NCBI GenBank assembly: GCA_001310455.1
Contig: BAXG01000003.1
Coordinates: forward strand, 1 to 64,000
DNA: 64,000 nt
Reading direction: 5' to 3'
Source: Photobacterium sp. JCM 19050
Lineage (GTDB): Bacteria > Pseudomonadota > Gammaproteobacteria > Enterobacterales > Vibrionaceae
Under the pieces are notes generated by a model, which was not told the DNA's origin, searched no databases, and worked only from the letters and a program-made list of their open reading frames with translations. Position 1 is the stretch's first letter, and each line of letters opens with the position of its first letter. Position numbers and translations under genes: made by a program. Below, piece by piece: positions 10,601-20,735 of the stretch.

Positions 10601-12969
10601 AACAACCCCAACCCTCACGGCAGAGGAAATGACTGCGCAGGCTCTGAAGGGTCTGGCGACCGGTGTCGGTAAATCGGTAACACATGACAGCGCTGAAAAA
10701 CAGGTCTGCGGTGAAGCAATCTATATCGATGACCGACCGGAGTTCCCCAATCAGCTCCATGTGTATGCGTTGATGAGCCCGCATGCCCATGCCGACATAA
10801 CCCGGCTGGACGTGTCACCGTGTTACGACGTCCCCGGTGTCCGGCTTGTTATTACCAGCAAAGACGTCCCCGGTGAGCTTGATATCGGACCGATCCTGCC
10901 CGGCGATCCTATGCTCGCGGAAGGCAAGGTGGTCTACGTCGGGCAACCTGTTATCGCCGTTGCAGCCGACAGCCTGGACAACGCACGCAAAGCTGCTGAG
11001 GCAGCCATTGTGGAATACACCCCCCTTCCGGCTGCACTTGATGTAGAAGAAGCCCTGGCTCAGGAGCTGTTTGTTACAGACAGCCACAAACAGCAACGCG
11101 GGGATTCCGCCAAAGCCATCTCTAACGCGGAGCATGTGCTGGAGGGATCACTGCACATTGGCGGGCAGGAGCATTTCTACCTGGAGACGCAGGTATCCAG
11201 TGTGATTCCTACCGAAGACGGGGGAGTGATTGTCTATTGTTCCACCCAGAACCCGACTGAAGTCCAGAAGTTGGTCGCTTCTGTACTGGCTGTCCCCATG
11301 CATAAAGTGCTGATTGATATGCGCCGTATGGGGGGCGGGTTTGGAGGCAAAGAAACTCAAGCTGCGGCCCCGGCTTGTATCGCTGCTGTTATCGCCACGA
11401 AAACCGGCCAACCGGTGAAATTCCGGCTTCCCCGTCGTGAAGACATGATGATGACCGGCAAACGCCACCCGTTCTTCAATCAGTACAAGGTGGGGTTCAA
11501 CCACGACGGCGTTATAGAAGGCATTGATATCGTGGTTTCCGGCAATGCAGGCCATTCTCCGGATTTATCGCGCTCTATTGTTGACCGCGCCATGTTCCAC
11601 TCAGATAACGCTTACTACCTCGGAAACGCCACCGTCACCGGTCACTGCGTGAAAACGCATACCGCTTCCAACACCGCTTACCGTGGTTTCGGTGGCCCTC
11701 AGGGCATGATGACCATCGAACACATCATGGATGACATTGCCTGTTACCTGAAAAAAGACCCGCTTGAGGTGCGTAAGGCCAACTATTACGGCGGAGAAGG
11801 CCGGGACGAAACCCACTACTACCAGAAAGTCGAAGACAACTTCATCCACGAAATGACGGCGGAACTGGAAGCATCCAGTGACTACCAGAAACGACGCCAA
11901 GCTATCCGGGATTTCAACGCAGAAAATCCTGTCCTGAAAAAAGGTATCGCGATAACACCGGTTAAATTCGGCATTTCTTTTACCGCCACCTTCCTCAACC
12001 AGGCCGGCGCACTGGTGACTGTCTACACCGACGGAAGTATCAGCCTGAACCACGGCGGGACGGAAATGGGACAGGGGCTGAACACCAAGGTTGCACAAAT
12101 TGTCGCTGAAACCTTCAGCGTGGATATCGACACTATCCAAATCACCGCAACAAACACAGAAAAAGTGCCTAACACCTCACCAACCGCAGCTTCATCCGGA
12201 ACAGACCTGAACGGTAAGGCAGCGCAAAATGCAGCCATGACCATCAAACAACGCATGGTGGAATTTGCCACCAGCCATTTCAGGGTGCCAGAGGAGCAAG
12301 TCGCCTTCAGCAATGGAATAGTGACAATCGGTGAAGACAAACTGTTCACCTTTGCCGATTTCTGCGAGCTTTGCTGGTTTAACCAGGTTTCACTGGCAAG
12401 TACCGGCTTTTACCGCACACCCAAGATTTTCTATGACCATGATAAAGCCCGCGGCCGACCGTTTTATTACTTCGCCTACGGGCTGGCTTGCTCGGAGGTC
12501 ATTGTTGATACCCTGACCGGCGAATACAAAGTGCTTCGGGTCGATATCCTCCACGACGTAGGTGCCTCACTTAACCCGGCGATTGATGTCGGGCAGGTCG
12601 AAGGCGGATTTGTCCAGGGAATGGGTTGGCTTACAACGGAAGAGCTGGTTTGGAATGAGAAAGGCCAGTTGATGACAAGCGGACCGGCGAGTTACAAAAT
12701 CCCGGCAGTGCAGATATGCCCGTTGAGTTCCACACAAAGCTGGTTGAAAACCGGGCCAACCCCGAAGATACGGTGTTTCACTCGAAGGCCGTCGGGGAGC
12801 CCCCTTTCATGTTAGGGATATCTGTCTGGAGTGCGCTGAAAAATGCCATTGTGAGCGTGCAGAAGACGGGGAAATCCCCTACCTGCCCGCACCAGCGACC
12901 CCGGAACAGGTTTACCAATCCATCAAGCGAGCCCGAAAAGGCAAGCTTCCCGGAGAGATGGCGCTGTAA
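10590..12969 (+). CDS. xdhB: Xanthine dehydrogenase large (molybdopterin) subunit, two frame breaks
   Basis: Binds the molybdenum cofactor and oxidises hypoxanthine and xanthine to urate. GGGFGGKE near residue 248 and FGGPQG near 368 are cofactor loops. GTEMGQGLNTKVAQI near 490 is the next conserved stretch. The C-terminal AVGEPPFML holds the catalytic glutamate. Breaks lie near 12713 and 12859; in both, GTGGCAG is read as GTGCAG. Repair gives about 793 aa, with the end PATPEQVYQSIKRARKGKLP before the TAA at 12967. It overlaps xdhA and is followed after 21 nt by xdhC. Confidence 0.94.
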
Positions 12970-12990
12970 TGATTCCAGGAGGACACTGTC

Positions 12991-13866
12991 ATGTTTAAGG
13001 ACAACTGGATACAGGCGCTGGCTGACTATGAGCAGCGCGGTGAACCCTGTGTGATGGTAACGGTTCTGGAAGACCGGGGCTCCGTGCCCCGGGATGCCGG
13101 CACAAAGATGCTGGTAACCCGCGATGAATTAGTCGCAACCATTGGCGGCGGCCATCTTGAACACCTAGCCACCGACATGGCCCGAGATATGATTGCGTCC
13201 GGTGACCGCCGGATGAAAGTGGAACACTTCAACTTAGGTGCACGTCTCGGGCAGTGTTGCGGCGGCATGGTGACCATCAGCCTGGAGCCCATTTTCCATC
13301 AGCAACATCATCTTGCATTGTTCGGTGCAGGCCACGTTGCCAAAGCACTGGTTCACATTCTGGCGACGCTCCCAATCCGTGTGACCTGGGTTGATGAGCG
13401 TGACGGGCAATTCCCGGATACGCTGCCGCCTAACGTATCCAAATGGGTTACCGACGACCCAACAGGGGACGTTTCCGATATGCCCGAAGGCAGTATGTAT
13501 CTGGTCATGACACATAATCACCAACTCGATTTTGAGCTGTCCCGCGCCATACTTTTGCGTGGAGACAGTACCTATTTCGGCCTTATCGGGTCGCTGTCAA
13601 AGCGCAAGCGCTTCGACCATAAATTGCGAGAGCGCGGACATTCCGAGGCAGACATTCACCGAATGATCTGCCCGATAGGCATCAGCGAAGTTACGGGTAA
13701 ACACCCGGCAGAAATTGCTGTCTCTGTTGCAGGTGAAATTATCGCCTGTTACCAGGGCCTAGAAATTGCATCTAAACGTCCGAATGCCTCCGGAGCAACC
13801 GTCTCGGCCATAAGCCATACTGACCATAAGCACAAAGCCGGTACAACAAAACGAAAAACAGCCTAG
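12991..13866 (+). CDS. xdhC: Xanthine dehydrogenase accessory protein XdhC
   Basis: Carries the sulfurated molybdenum cofactor and inserts it into XdhB. The N-terminal XdhC domain has GSVPRDAGTKMLV, TIGGGHLEH and GQCCGGMV. The C-terminal Rossmann domain has LALFGAGHVAKAL and YFGLIGSLSKRKRF. The protein is intact at 291 aa. AGGAGG lies 8 nt before the ATG. The extra C-terminal tail after EIIACYQGLEIA is basic and low in complexity. It is the third gene of xdhABC-guaD. Confidence 0.95.
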   Translation: MFKDNWIQALADYEQRGEPCVMVTVLEDRGSVPRDAGTKMLVTRDELVATIGGGHLEHLATDMARDMIASGDRRMKVEHFNLGARLGQCCGGMVTISLEPIFHQQHHLALFGAGHVAKALVHILATLPIRVTWVDERDGQFPDTLPPNVSKWVTDDPTGDVSDMPEGSMYLVMTHNHQLDFELSRAILLRGDSTYFGLIGSLSKRKRFDHKLRERGHSEADIHRMICPIGISEVTGKHPAEIAVSVAGEIIACYQGLEIASKRPNASGATVSAISHTDHKHKAGTTKRKTA

Positions 13867-13889
13867 CCGGCATGAAGGACTGTCAAGAC

Positions 13890-15208
13890 ATGAAGGATTC
13901 AGATTGCTTTGCACCGGTCGCTATCGCGCGGCCATTATTCACAGCCTGGATGACCCATCACGTGTTGGGCTCGAGCAGTCATACCAGTATTTCGAGGATG
14001 GTCTGCTGGTTATTGCCGACGGCCATGTTGTCGATATCGGCCATACCGGTGATGTTCTGGCCCGACACCCCCGGGATTTAAAAATCATCGAACTTGGCAA
14101 CAAACTGATTACCCCGGGATTTATCGACACCCATATTCACTATCCGCAAACCGGAATGATTGCCGCCTACGGGGAACAACTGCTTGATTGGCTGAACAAC
14201 TACACCTTCCCGGAAGAAAAACGGTTTGCCGATCCGGACTACGCCAGGAAAGTCGCCGTCCATTTCCTCGACGAATTGGTGCGAAACGGAACCACAACAG
14301 CGCTTGTATTCGGTACAGTCCACAAAGCGTCCATCGATGTGTTTTTCTCTGAAGTGGAGAAGCGCAACATGCGCATGATTGCCGGCAAAGTGCTGATGGA
14401 TCGCAATGCCCCGAACGACCTCACCGACACACCAGAGTCCGGCTACGAAGACAGCAAGGAACTGATTGAGCGCTGGCACAACAAAGGCCGCCTCCACTAT
14501 GCAGTCACCCCGAGATTTGCACCGACCAGCTCCCGCGAGCAGTTGGCCATGGCCGGTAAACTTCTGGAGGAATACCCGGATGTTTATCTCCACACTCACC
14601 TGTCAGAAAACAAAAACGAGATAGCCTGGGTCAAAGAATTGTTCCCGGAGCGCAACGGATACCTGGATGTATATGACCACTACGGGCTTCTAACCAAGCG
14701 CTCAGTCTTCGCCCATGGTGTTCACCTGTGTGATGGGGAGTGCCAACGGTTGTCCGACCAACAATCCGCTATCGCATTTTGCCCTACATCCAACCTCTTT
14801 CTTGGTTCCGGCTTATTCCCGCTTAAAAAGCTGGAAGGGTACGGCGTGAAAGTTGGCATGGGCACAGACGTCGGTGCCGGAACCAGTTTCTCTCTGCTGC
14901 AAACCATGAGCGAAGCCTATAAGGTAATGCAACTTCAGGGAGAGAAACTCCACCCGCTTAAATCGCTCTATCAGGCAACGCTGGGGGGCGCAAAAGCACT
15001 GGATCTGGATGACCGGATAGGCAACCTATCATGCGGAAAAGAAGCCGACTTTGTGGTGCTCGACCTGGAAGCTACACAACTGATGAAATTTCGGTTGGAG
15101 CACGCTCACAATCTGGAGGACAAACTCTTTGTCCTGATGACGCTGGGAGATGACCGGGTTGTTTCAGCGACCTACGCGTATGGCGAGAAAGTGTATCGCA
15201 GAGAATAG
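13890..15208 (+). CDS. guaD: Guanine deaminase, start region frame-broken
   Basis: A zinc-dependent amidohydrolase that converts guanine to xanthine and so feeds XdhAB. Metal ligands are seen in DTHIHYPQ, HTHLSEN, FAHGVHL and GMGTDVGAGTSF. The long frame has no ATG near its beginning. The ATG at 13890 joins it if one T is restored near 13904 (GATTTGC), giving MKDSDLLCTGRYRAAIIHS and 439 aa, the E. coli length. An ATG at 13872 is the alternative. It follows xdhC by 23 nt and closes the operon. Confidence 0.94.
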
Positions 15209-15229
15209 AGCGAACTGGATACATAAACT

Positions 15230-15262
15230 AAAAAACCCACGTTGCAGCAACGTGGGTTTTTC
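15230..15262 (+). terminator. Terminator of xdhABC-guaD
   Basis: AAAACCCACGTT-GCAGC-AACGTGGGTTTT with flanking A and T runs. It can also serve the convergent PEP-CTERM gene. Confidence 0.9.
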
Positions 15263-15276
15263 GATTCATTATGTTT

Positions 15277-15909
15277 TTACAGCGCACGCTTTTGACGACG
15301 ACGGCTCAAGCCACCCACCATCAACATACCAATGCCAAACACACCCAGTATTGCAGGCTCTGGTGCATCGGTAACAACACGGATCCAGTCACCTGGTTCA
15401 GAGACTACCATCGAAAGAAGAAGCGTATTACCAAACCAATCGATAGGACGGTCATTGCCTTCTAACCCACGGTTGTCAAACGTTCCAGGATAGTAAGTCG
15501 TACCCGGATTACCCAAAAGGCTATTGGTAGCCGCTTCAGAAGCTCCGTTAATCGAAGTGTATACAGCCAAAATTGTTCCACTGAATGTCCAGGTTACATT
15601 CTTATGGCTGTTAACGGCAGAATCAGCGGTGTTGAAGAAAAGCATGTGGCTGTCAACAACTGTACCCTGAACGATATTCTGGCTTTCAACGTTTAAATCA
15701 GATGCAAGTTTGACTGTTTGTTTTTCGTTGAATCCCTGCTGCGCAGTGTTCGTTGCAGCGTCATCCAAAACTGACGTAGGTGCAGCAATAATTTGTGCAG
15801 AAGCGCCCAGAGAGGAAGTATTAGAGCTAACGCTAATAATTGAAGCATGAGACGCAGCAGATAGCAGCACTGCACCCATTAACGCAGGCAAGCCAACCCA
15901 AGATTTCAT
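15277..15909 (-). CDS. PEP-CTERM sorting-domain exported protein
   Basis: A 210-aa protein with an N-terminal signal peptide (GLPALMGAVLLSAASHAS). The C-terminal sorting signal APEPAILGVFGIGML + MVGGLSRRRQKRAL consists of PEP, a hydrophobic helix and a basic tail. Such proteins are cut by an exosortase (EpsH family) and usually decorate the cell surface or biofilm matrix. The middle part is rich in Ser, Thr and Asn with no recognised domain. No exosortase gene is in the window. It stands alone, with AGGAGT-like sequence upstream of the ATG at 15909. Confidence 0.88.
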   Translation of the reverse strand: MKSWVGLPALMGAVLLSAASHASIISVSSNTSSLGASAQIIAAPTSVLDDAATNTAQQGFNEKQTVKLASDLNVESQNIVQGTVVDSHMLFFNTADSAVNSHKNVTWTFSGTILAVYTSINGASEAATNSLLGNPGTTYYPGTFDNRGLEGNDRPIDWFGNTLLLSMVVSEPGDWIRVVTDAPEPAILGVFGIGMLMVGGLSRRRQKRAL

Positions 15910-16636
15910 AAAAAACTCCTAAATTCCATTTATATAAGTGGTTCGCCTAACACTTAGCATGACCCATGCCAAAACAAATTTATTATATTTATCAAAAGGT
16001 TAAGACAGATAAAATATAACCTGCCGTTGACGTGTAAAAAAAACCAACATCTTCAATAAGTTAAAATAAGAACCTTGTTTTATATTGCCTTGGAAAATTT
16101 CTTGCCTGCCCAGAGTTCAATTATTGAGAACAGTAAAACCTAATAAAACGAAAACAAATATACAGAGTAATATTATGAATAATAAATAACTTTATCTTGA
16201 CCGGATTAATGACAACAAGTGAATTGATATCGTTCTTTCAGAAATATCTCACGCATTCCCGACGCTGAAATCACCAAGGTATCAAAGCAAATCATTTGGC
16301 TGCAGACGAAGGCACGTTTACTCATGTGTTTTTACCAATTTGTTTATTTACCGATGTACTTTTACCCCTAAAAAGAATTCTGCGCGCCAAAAACACTTGG
16401 CCAATTTCACCAAATCAGTGTGTTTATTGGTAAAAATCGCTAACAGTAAAATAGCTTACCTCATAAAAACAACCAGTTAAAAACAGGCACGGTTCTTGAT
16501 AAGTCTTAACTCACTAAAGCGTTAGACGAATATCGCAAACAGCCAATAAGACCGTATTCCACTGACCATTCAAAATTGGCTGATTAACCGGGTGGCAGGA
16601 TCGAGCACCCGGAATGAGAGACAAGGAGAAAGCATT
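15910..16636. other. Long intergenic region with clustered TTTACC half-sites
   Basis: 727 nt, AT-rich, no gene seen. TTTACC occurs at 16331, 16347 and 16361. TTTTTACCAAT at 16329-16339 has an exact inverted copy ATTGGTAAAAA at 16426-16436. The cluster lies 200-300 nt before the GIN-domain gene and looks like a multi-site operator. Confidence 0.45.
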
Positions 16637-17326
16637 ATGACCACGAGATACCGCACAACCAGGAGCACATTCAAAACGCTGGTTGCTTTGTTGCTGCTAT
16701 TTATCGGTGTAGGTCTGGCCGCAGCCCATGCCTTTATTGAACGGGAGCAACTCTTCCGTACAGAAAGCTTTTCGTCATTGAATATCAGCCGGGGTATTGA
16801 TGCCCAACTTATATGTGGAGATGAGCCACATATCATCGCATATGGCAGCAGCTCAGCACTGAGCGATTTATTAGTGAAAAACCGCAATGGCACGCTATCA
16901 GTAGAAAACAAAGTGGAGATGTCCTGGTTCTCCGATGACGATGTCACGCTCACCATCGTGACGGATAAACCGGTGTCTGAGATCAACGTCAGCCAGGGAG
17001 TAAACTTTGCATCAGAAGCCTGCGCACTGTCAGAGGACAAACTGGTTATCAAAGGCTCGATGGGGGCAAACATTGAGCTGGCCGGTCGAACAGAATTCCT
17101 TGAGGCTGAGCTTTCAATGGGCGCCAGCATGAACAGTGAAAACCGACAGTTTGCCGTGAAATCGGCAACTGTTAAAACCTACATGGGTGCAGAGGCCTAT
17201 CTCTGTAACGCTGGCAAAGCATCCGGCGAGCAAATAGCCGGTTCTATGATTTATGTCGGCGAGCAGACAGTGACCCAAATGGAAAACGGCTTCGGGGCCT
17301 CACTCTCAACCAAGCAATGCCGTTAA
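16637..17326 (+). CDS. GIN-domain (DUF2807) exported/membrane-anchored protein
   Basis: A 229-aa protein. Residues about 14-30 (LVALLLLFIGVGLAAAHAF) are a signal peptide or anchor. The rest is a beta-rich DUF2807/GIN-type repeat region, with FSSLNISRGIDAQLICGDE at its start and repeated SMGA turns (KGSMGANIEL, ELSMGASMNS, TYMGAEAYL) of a beta-helix. The ATG at 16637 is chosen for AAGGAG 8 nt upstream. The family is often called putative autotransporter adhesin head, but its function is not known. It is a monocistronic unit. Confidence 0.75.
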   Translation: MTTRYRTTRSTFKTLVALLLLFIGVGLAAAHAFIEREQLFRTESFSSLNISRGIDAQLICGDEPHIIAYGSSSALSDLLVKNRNGTLSVENKVEMSWFSDDDVTLTIVTDKPVSEINVSQGVNFASEACALSEDKLVIKGSMGANIELAGRTEFLEAELSMGASMNSENRQFAVKSATVKTYMGAEAYLCNAGKASGEQIAGSMIYVGEQTVTQMENGFGASLSTKQCR

Positions 17327-17348
17327 GTAAGCTTGTTCTTCCGCTATT

Positions 17349-17376
17349 CCGGGCAGTTTCTACTGCCCGGCTTTTT
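17349..17376 (+). terminator. Terminator of the GIN-domain gene
   Basis: CCGGGCAGT-TTCT-ACTGCCCGG followed by CTTTTTC. Confidence 0.9.
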
Positions 17377-17509
17377 CTTCACGGGCAGAAAAATAATGCT
17401 CAACACATCGCAAATCGATTAAGTAACAGACTTGAAAGTTACGCGGGAGATATGAACCTCACCCCTTATCGAATAAAATAGCAGCAACTCTCCATCAAGC
17501 AGTACAGTC

Positions 17510-18073
17510 ATGAAAAATAAGGGTTTTACGCTTATCGAGCTAGTTGTTGTGATCGTCATTCTGGGAATTTTGTCAGTTACTGCACTGCCTAAGTTCCTTA
17601 ATTACAGCACTGATGCAAAGAATACTTCGCTCTCTGGGCTGGAGGGTGCAGTTAAGTCTGGACTCGAAATGGGTTATGCCAAAATGGCGATAGCAGGTCT
17701 TTCTGATCTGGCTTATGTATCAAACTATTCTGTTCAGGATTGGAGCCCTCAACCACTACCTTTTGGCGGGTGTGAGAAACTTGATGACGGAGATATATGC
17801 ACATTTAGTTTCGGATATCCCTATCCCGAAGAGCATTCATTTCCCAAGCTGGTTGATCACTTGGATGATGAACAAGAATGGGCGATGATTCGGGGTGTGG
17901 TGAATAGTCAAAACGTCTTACACATCACTTTTGCTTGGAATGCCAAAAAGATTCCGAATACAAATGGTTCAGGTGATAGCAACGCTCTAAAAACCCAGCA
18001 ATGTTTCATTACCTATCATCCAGCCACTTCACAAGAAAACCACGCTACGGTAACAAAAACTGCCTGCCTCTAA
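17510..18073 (+). CDS. Orphan type IV pilin-like protein (MshA-like)
   Basis: A 187-aa prepilin with the class III cleavage site KNKG^FTLIELVVVIVILGIL. G-1, F+1 and E+5 are all present, so PilD/MshP-type peptidase should cut and N-methylate it. The following NYSTDAKNTSLSGLEGAVKS is the helix of MSHA pilins. Cysteines in the globular part (CEKLDDGDIC; QQCF...TAC) may form a disulfide loop. No pilus assembly genes are nearby, so it would need a machine encoded elsewhere. Confidence 0.88.
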   Translation: MKNKGFTLIELVVVIVILGILSVTALPKFLNYSTDAKNTSLSGLEGAVKSGLEMGYAKMAIAGLSDLAYVSNYSVQDWSPQPLPFGGCEKLDDGDICTFSFGYPYPEEHSFPKLVDHLDDEQEWAMIRGVVNSQNVLHITFAWNAKKIPNTNGSGDSNALKTQQCFITYHPATSQENHATVTKTACL

Positions 18074-18104
18074 GCCCGCACCATGCGGGCTTTGTCCGTT
18101 TTTC
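18073..18104 (+). terminator. Terminator of the pilin gene
   Basis: AGCCCGCA-CCA-TGCGGGCT then TTGTCCGTTTTT. The stop codon of the pilin gene overlaps its first base. Confidence 0.85.
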
Positions 18105-18382
18105 CTATCGATATTCCACCATCGGCAGATCCTGCACAAAGCACTCATCAGGGTAGTGTTTTTCTTCAACAAGGTATCCGACACCTTTTCGCCCCAGAGC
18201 CTGGACAAGCATCCGTGCATCTTCGTCCTGATCGAGATAAAACGTCTGCAGATCGGGGGACAAATGTGAATCAGGCTGATTTCACTGTCTACCAAGCTCT
18301 CAACTAAGTTGACCGGGGCTTCCAGCCAACCCCGCTCAGCATCAATATGGAACGTGAGGGTGAGGGTTTCTTCTTCCGCCAT
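18105..18382 (-). CDS. Small acidic protein of unknown function, one frame break
   Basis: The start at 18382 has AGGAGG 5 nt upstream and reads MAEEETLTLTFHIDAERGWL. Near 18258, in a CCCCC run, the frame shifts. The continuing frame reads SPDLQTFYLDQDEDARMLVQ and ends EEKHYPDECFVQDLPMVEYR. The joined product is about 92 aa and rich in Asp and Glu. I do not recognise a family. The coherent acidic reading on both sides of the break, plus the ribosome-binding site, support a real gene. Confidence 0.6.
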
Positions 18383-18580
18383 ACGCACCTCCTGTCCGTT
18401 AATACCAATGGGATTAATTCGTTGGTTAGAGATGACGCAGGAGAAATCATTCAGTTCAAGGCGCGAGTTGCAGATGCTAGTGGCGCTAACAGCAAAACGA
18501 GCAACGAAGAAATGGATGATTTCAACCAGTCAGAATGGTCAATGAATGAGTCTCATTGGTATAAAATACGCAAGCCGTGA
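18347..18580 (+). CDS. Possible small ORF or gene remnant
   Basis: The frame ending at 18580 reads GINSLVRDDAGEIIQFKARV ... WSMNESHWYKIRKP, which has natural-looking composition after position 18401. Its beginning overlaps the oppositely oriented small gene and has no ribosome-binding site. It may be the 3' end of a lost gene. No function is offered. Confidence 0.2.
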   Translation: MEREGEGFFFRHTHLLSVNTNGINSLVRDDAGEIIQFKARVADASGANSKTSNEEMDDFNQSEWSMNESHWYKIRKP

Positions 18581-18722
18581 CATAAAGCGTAGAGAGTGCC
18601 GACCTGTTTTGTGTGACATTGGTATGACGTTTTTTTGTTGGGTAAATAGAGTGATGCAGCGCAGGTGATAAGCACATGATATTCAGCTGCAATTTCCATC
18701 ACTTAGCTCTCATCACCTCAGG

Positions 18723-18749
18723 TAATGTAACATTAATTTCGTTACATTA
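18723..18749. promoter_or_regulatory. CytR-like inverted repeat before nupC
   Basis: TAATGTAAC-N9-GTTACATTA is a perfect 9-bp inverted repeat 91 nt upstream of nupC. GTTACATT differs by one base from the CytR octamer GTTGCATT, and CytR controls nucleoside uptake genes. Assignment to CytR is an inference. Confidence 0.5.
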
Positions 18750-18840
18750 TTAATTTGATACTTGTCACATTATTTTTTGCCGCTAAAATACCGCCGCAAT
18801 CGTTTTCTTCTAAATTCCCCACTTTCTTCGGAGTGAGACC

Positions 18841-20054
18841 ATGCAACACTGGCCCAGTGTTTTAGGTATTTTTGTTATTTTTGCGGTTGCGATACTTTTC
18901 TCTGAGAACCGTAAGGCGATCAACTGGCGCACCGTTCTTGGCGCGTTTGCCATCCAGATTATTTTTGCCGGTTTTATCCTCTCTGTGCCGGTAGGCCGCG
19001 AAATCCTGAACTCCATCTCCGGTGCCGTTTCCGGCATCATAGATTTCGGTAAAGTGGGGGCACAATTCCTGTTTGGTGATCTGGCCAAATTCAAACTAGG
19101 CTTCATCTTTGCCGTTAACGTATTGCCAACCATCGTATTTTTCTCAGCACTGATCGCCGTACTCTACTACCTCGGCATCATGGGTTGGGTAGTTCGCATT
19201 CTTGGAGGTGGCTTGCAAAAGCTGTTGGGCACAACCCGTACCGAATCAATGTCAGCGACTGCGAACATTTTTGTGGGTTCAGTTGAAGCGCCACTGGTAG
19301 TACGCCCTTACCTGGAAAAAATGACTCACTCAGAACTGTTCGCTGTGATGGTGGGCGGCCTTGCATCAGTTGCTGGTGGCACATGGTAGGTTATGCCGGT
19401 CTGGGTGTAGACCTGCGTTATCTGATTGCAGCAAGCTTTATGTCTGCACCAGCCGGTCTGATGATGGCAAAGCTGCTGGTTCCCCAGACCGAAAACGTTG
19501 ATGCCAATCCGGTCATGACCGTTGATGATGAAAACGCACCGGTTAACGTTATCGATGCCGGTACCCAGGGTGCCTGAGTGGTCTCCAGATCGCGATGGCA
19601 GTTGGTGCAAGCCTTCTGGCAGTTATCAGCCTTATTGCCCTTATCAATGGTGGCCTGACCAAGTTTGGTGCCTGATTGATATGCCTCAACTGAGCCTTGA
19701 GTGGATCTTTGGCTACTTGTTTGCCCCTGTAGCATGGCTGATTGGTATTCCGTGGAATGAAGCCATGACTGCCGGTGCCCTTATTGGTAAGAAAATTGCG
19801 GTCAACGAATTCGTTGCCTTCATTGACCTGATGAACGTAAAAGCGCAACTGAGCCAACATTCTCAGGCGATTGTAACCTTTGCCCTGTGCGGTTTTGCCA
19901 ACCTGACCTCTATCGCTATGCTGATGGGCGGCCTGGGAGGTATTGTCCCATCACGCCGTGCTGACATTGCACGTCTGGGTATCAAAGCGATTTTCGCTGC
20001 AACACTGGCGAACCTGATGAGTGCGACACTGGCTGGCCTGTACCTGGTATGTAA
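18841..20054 (+). CDS. nupC: Concentrative nucleoside transporter (NupC/CNT family), about four frame breaks
   Basis: Imports nucleosides with an ion gradient. Conserved CNT stretches are [57 protein letters not shown] and [20 protein letters not shown]. Breaks lie near 19388 (ACCATGG read as ACATGG), 19575 and 19671 (GCCCTG read as GCCTG in both), and just before the end near 20050. Restoring a T at the last gives LYLVL-stop at 20054 and moves the stop out of the terminator stem. The repaired length is about 405 aa, as in the family. Several membrane helices are evident. Link to purine use: guaD and xdhABC lie 4 kb upstream. Confidence 0.9.
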
Positions 20055-20071
20055 CTCAACAGAATCACGCC

Positions 20072-20108
20072 AAAGCCCCCGGTAAGGAAACTTACCGGGG
20101 GCTTTTGT
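20072..20108 (+). terminator. Terminator of nupC
   Basis: GCCCCCGGTAAG-GAAA-CTTACCGGGGGC, a 12-bp stem with a GAAA loop, followed by TTTTGTT. Confidence 0.92.
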
Positions 20109-20735
20109 TATGTAGCGACAACATAGCTTTCAGCAGCGGGCGAACCATTGCTCTGCAACGCAAAATTCTCTTCCCGTCACTCTCCCCCTCGAGGAGTTGA
20201 GCAGGAACGTCAGGCGAAGGACGTTTAGGCGAATTCTCGGGGATATGTTTGTTAAAGATAGCGACTTTTCACATTAATACCGCCAATCACTCTTAATGGC
20301 TGCGCCACGAAGATATTTCCCGGTTTAGCAACAAGTAGTTGTTCAACCCGAACATTGAACCTACCAATATTTATTTTTTGGTCTGTACAATAACCAAATG
20401 AACTAACTAACCCACAATACCACCGATCATATTAGCTGGTTAAAATCAAAACAGTATCACTATTAATCATTCATATTGCATTTATTTACATACATTGAAG
20501 TCCACCAAAACTCCCTCCGTCTATAAAATTCAGGAAAAAGTTAACTCAAACCAGTCAAAGATCACAATTTTATATATCAGTTATATTTCAGTTAATTACA
20601 TCACTTCCAATATTAAACAATGCTCATATTAAAATTATATATCTATCTATTTTAAAAGATTTTTTCCTTTCTTAAGTTATTGAAGTAGGTTATTGCACCC
20701 CTGACAATATTGGGCTATTGGTATAGTCAGTTTAT
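20109..20735. other. Intergenic region without a gene
   Basis: About 630 nt. The first 140 nt have higher GC and contain an imperfect palindrome CCCCCTCGAG ... TTCTCGGGG (20184-20243). The rest is very AT-rich. No coding frame, tRNA or riboswitch-like fold is evident. A half-site cluster (CTATTGGTATAG near 20715) precedes the operator at 20736. Confidence 0.5.
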
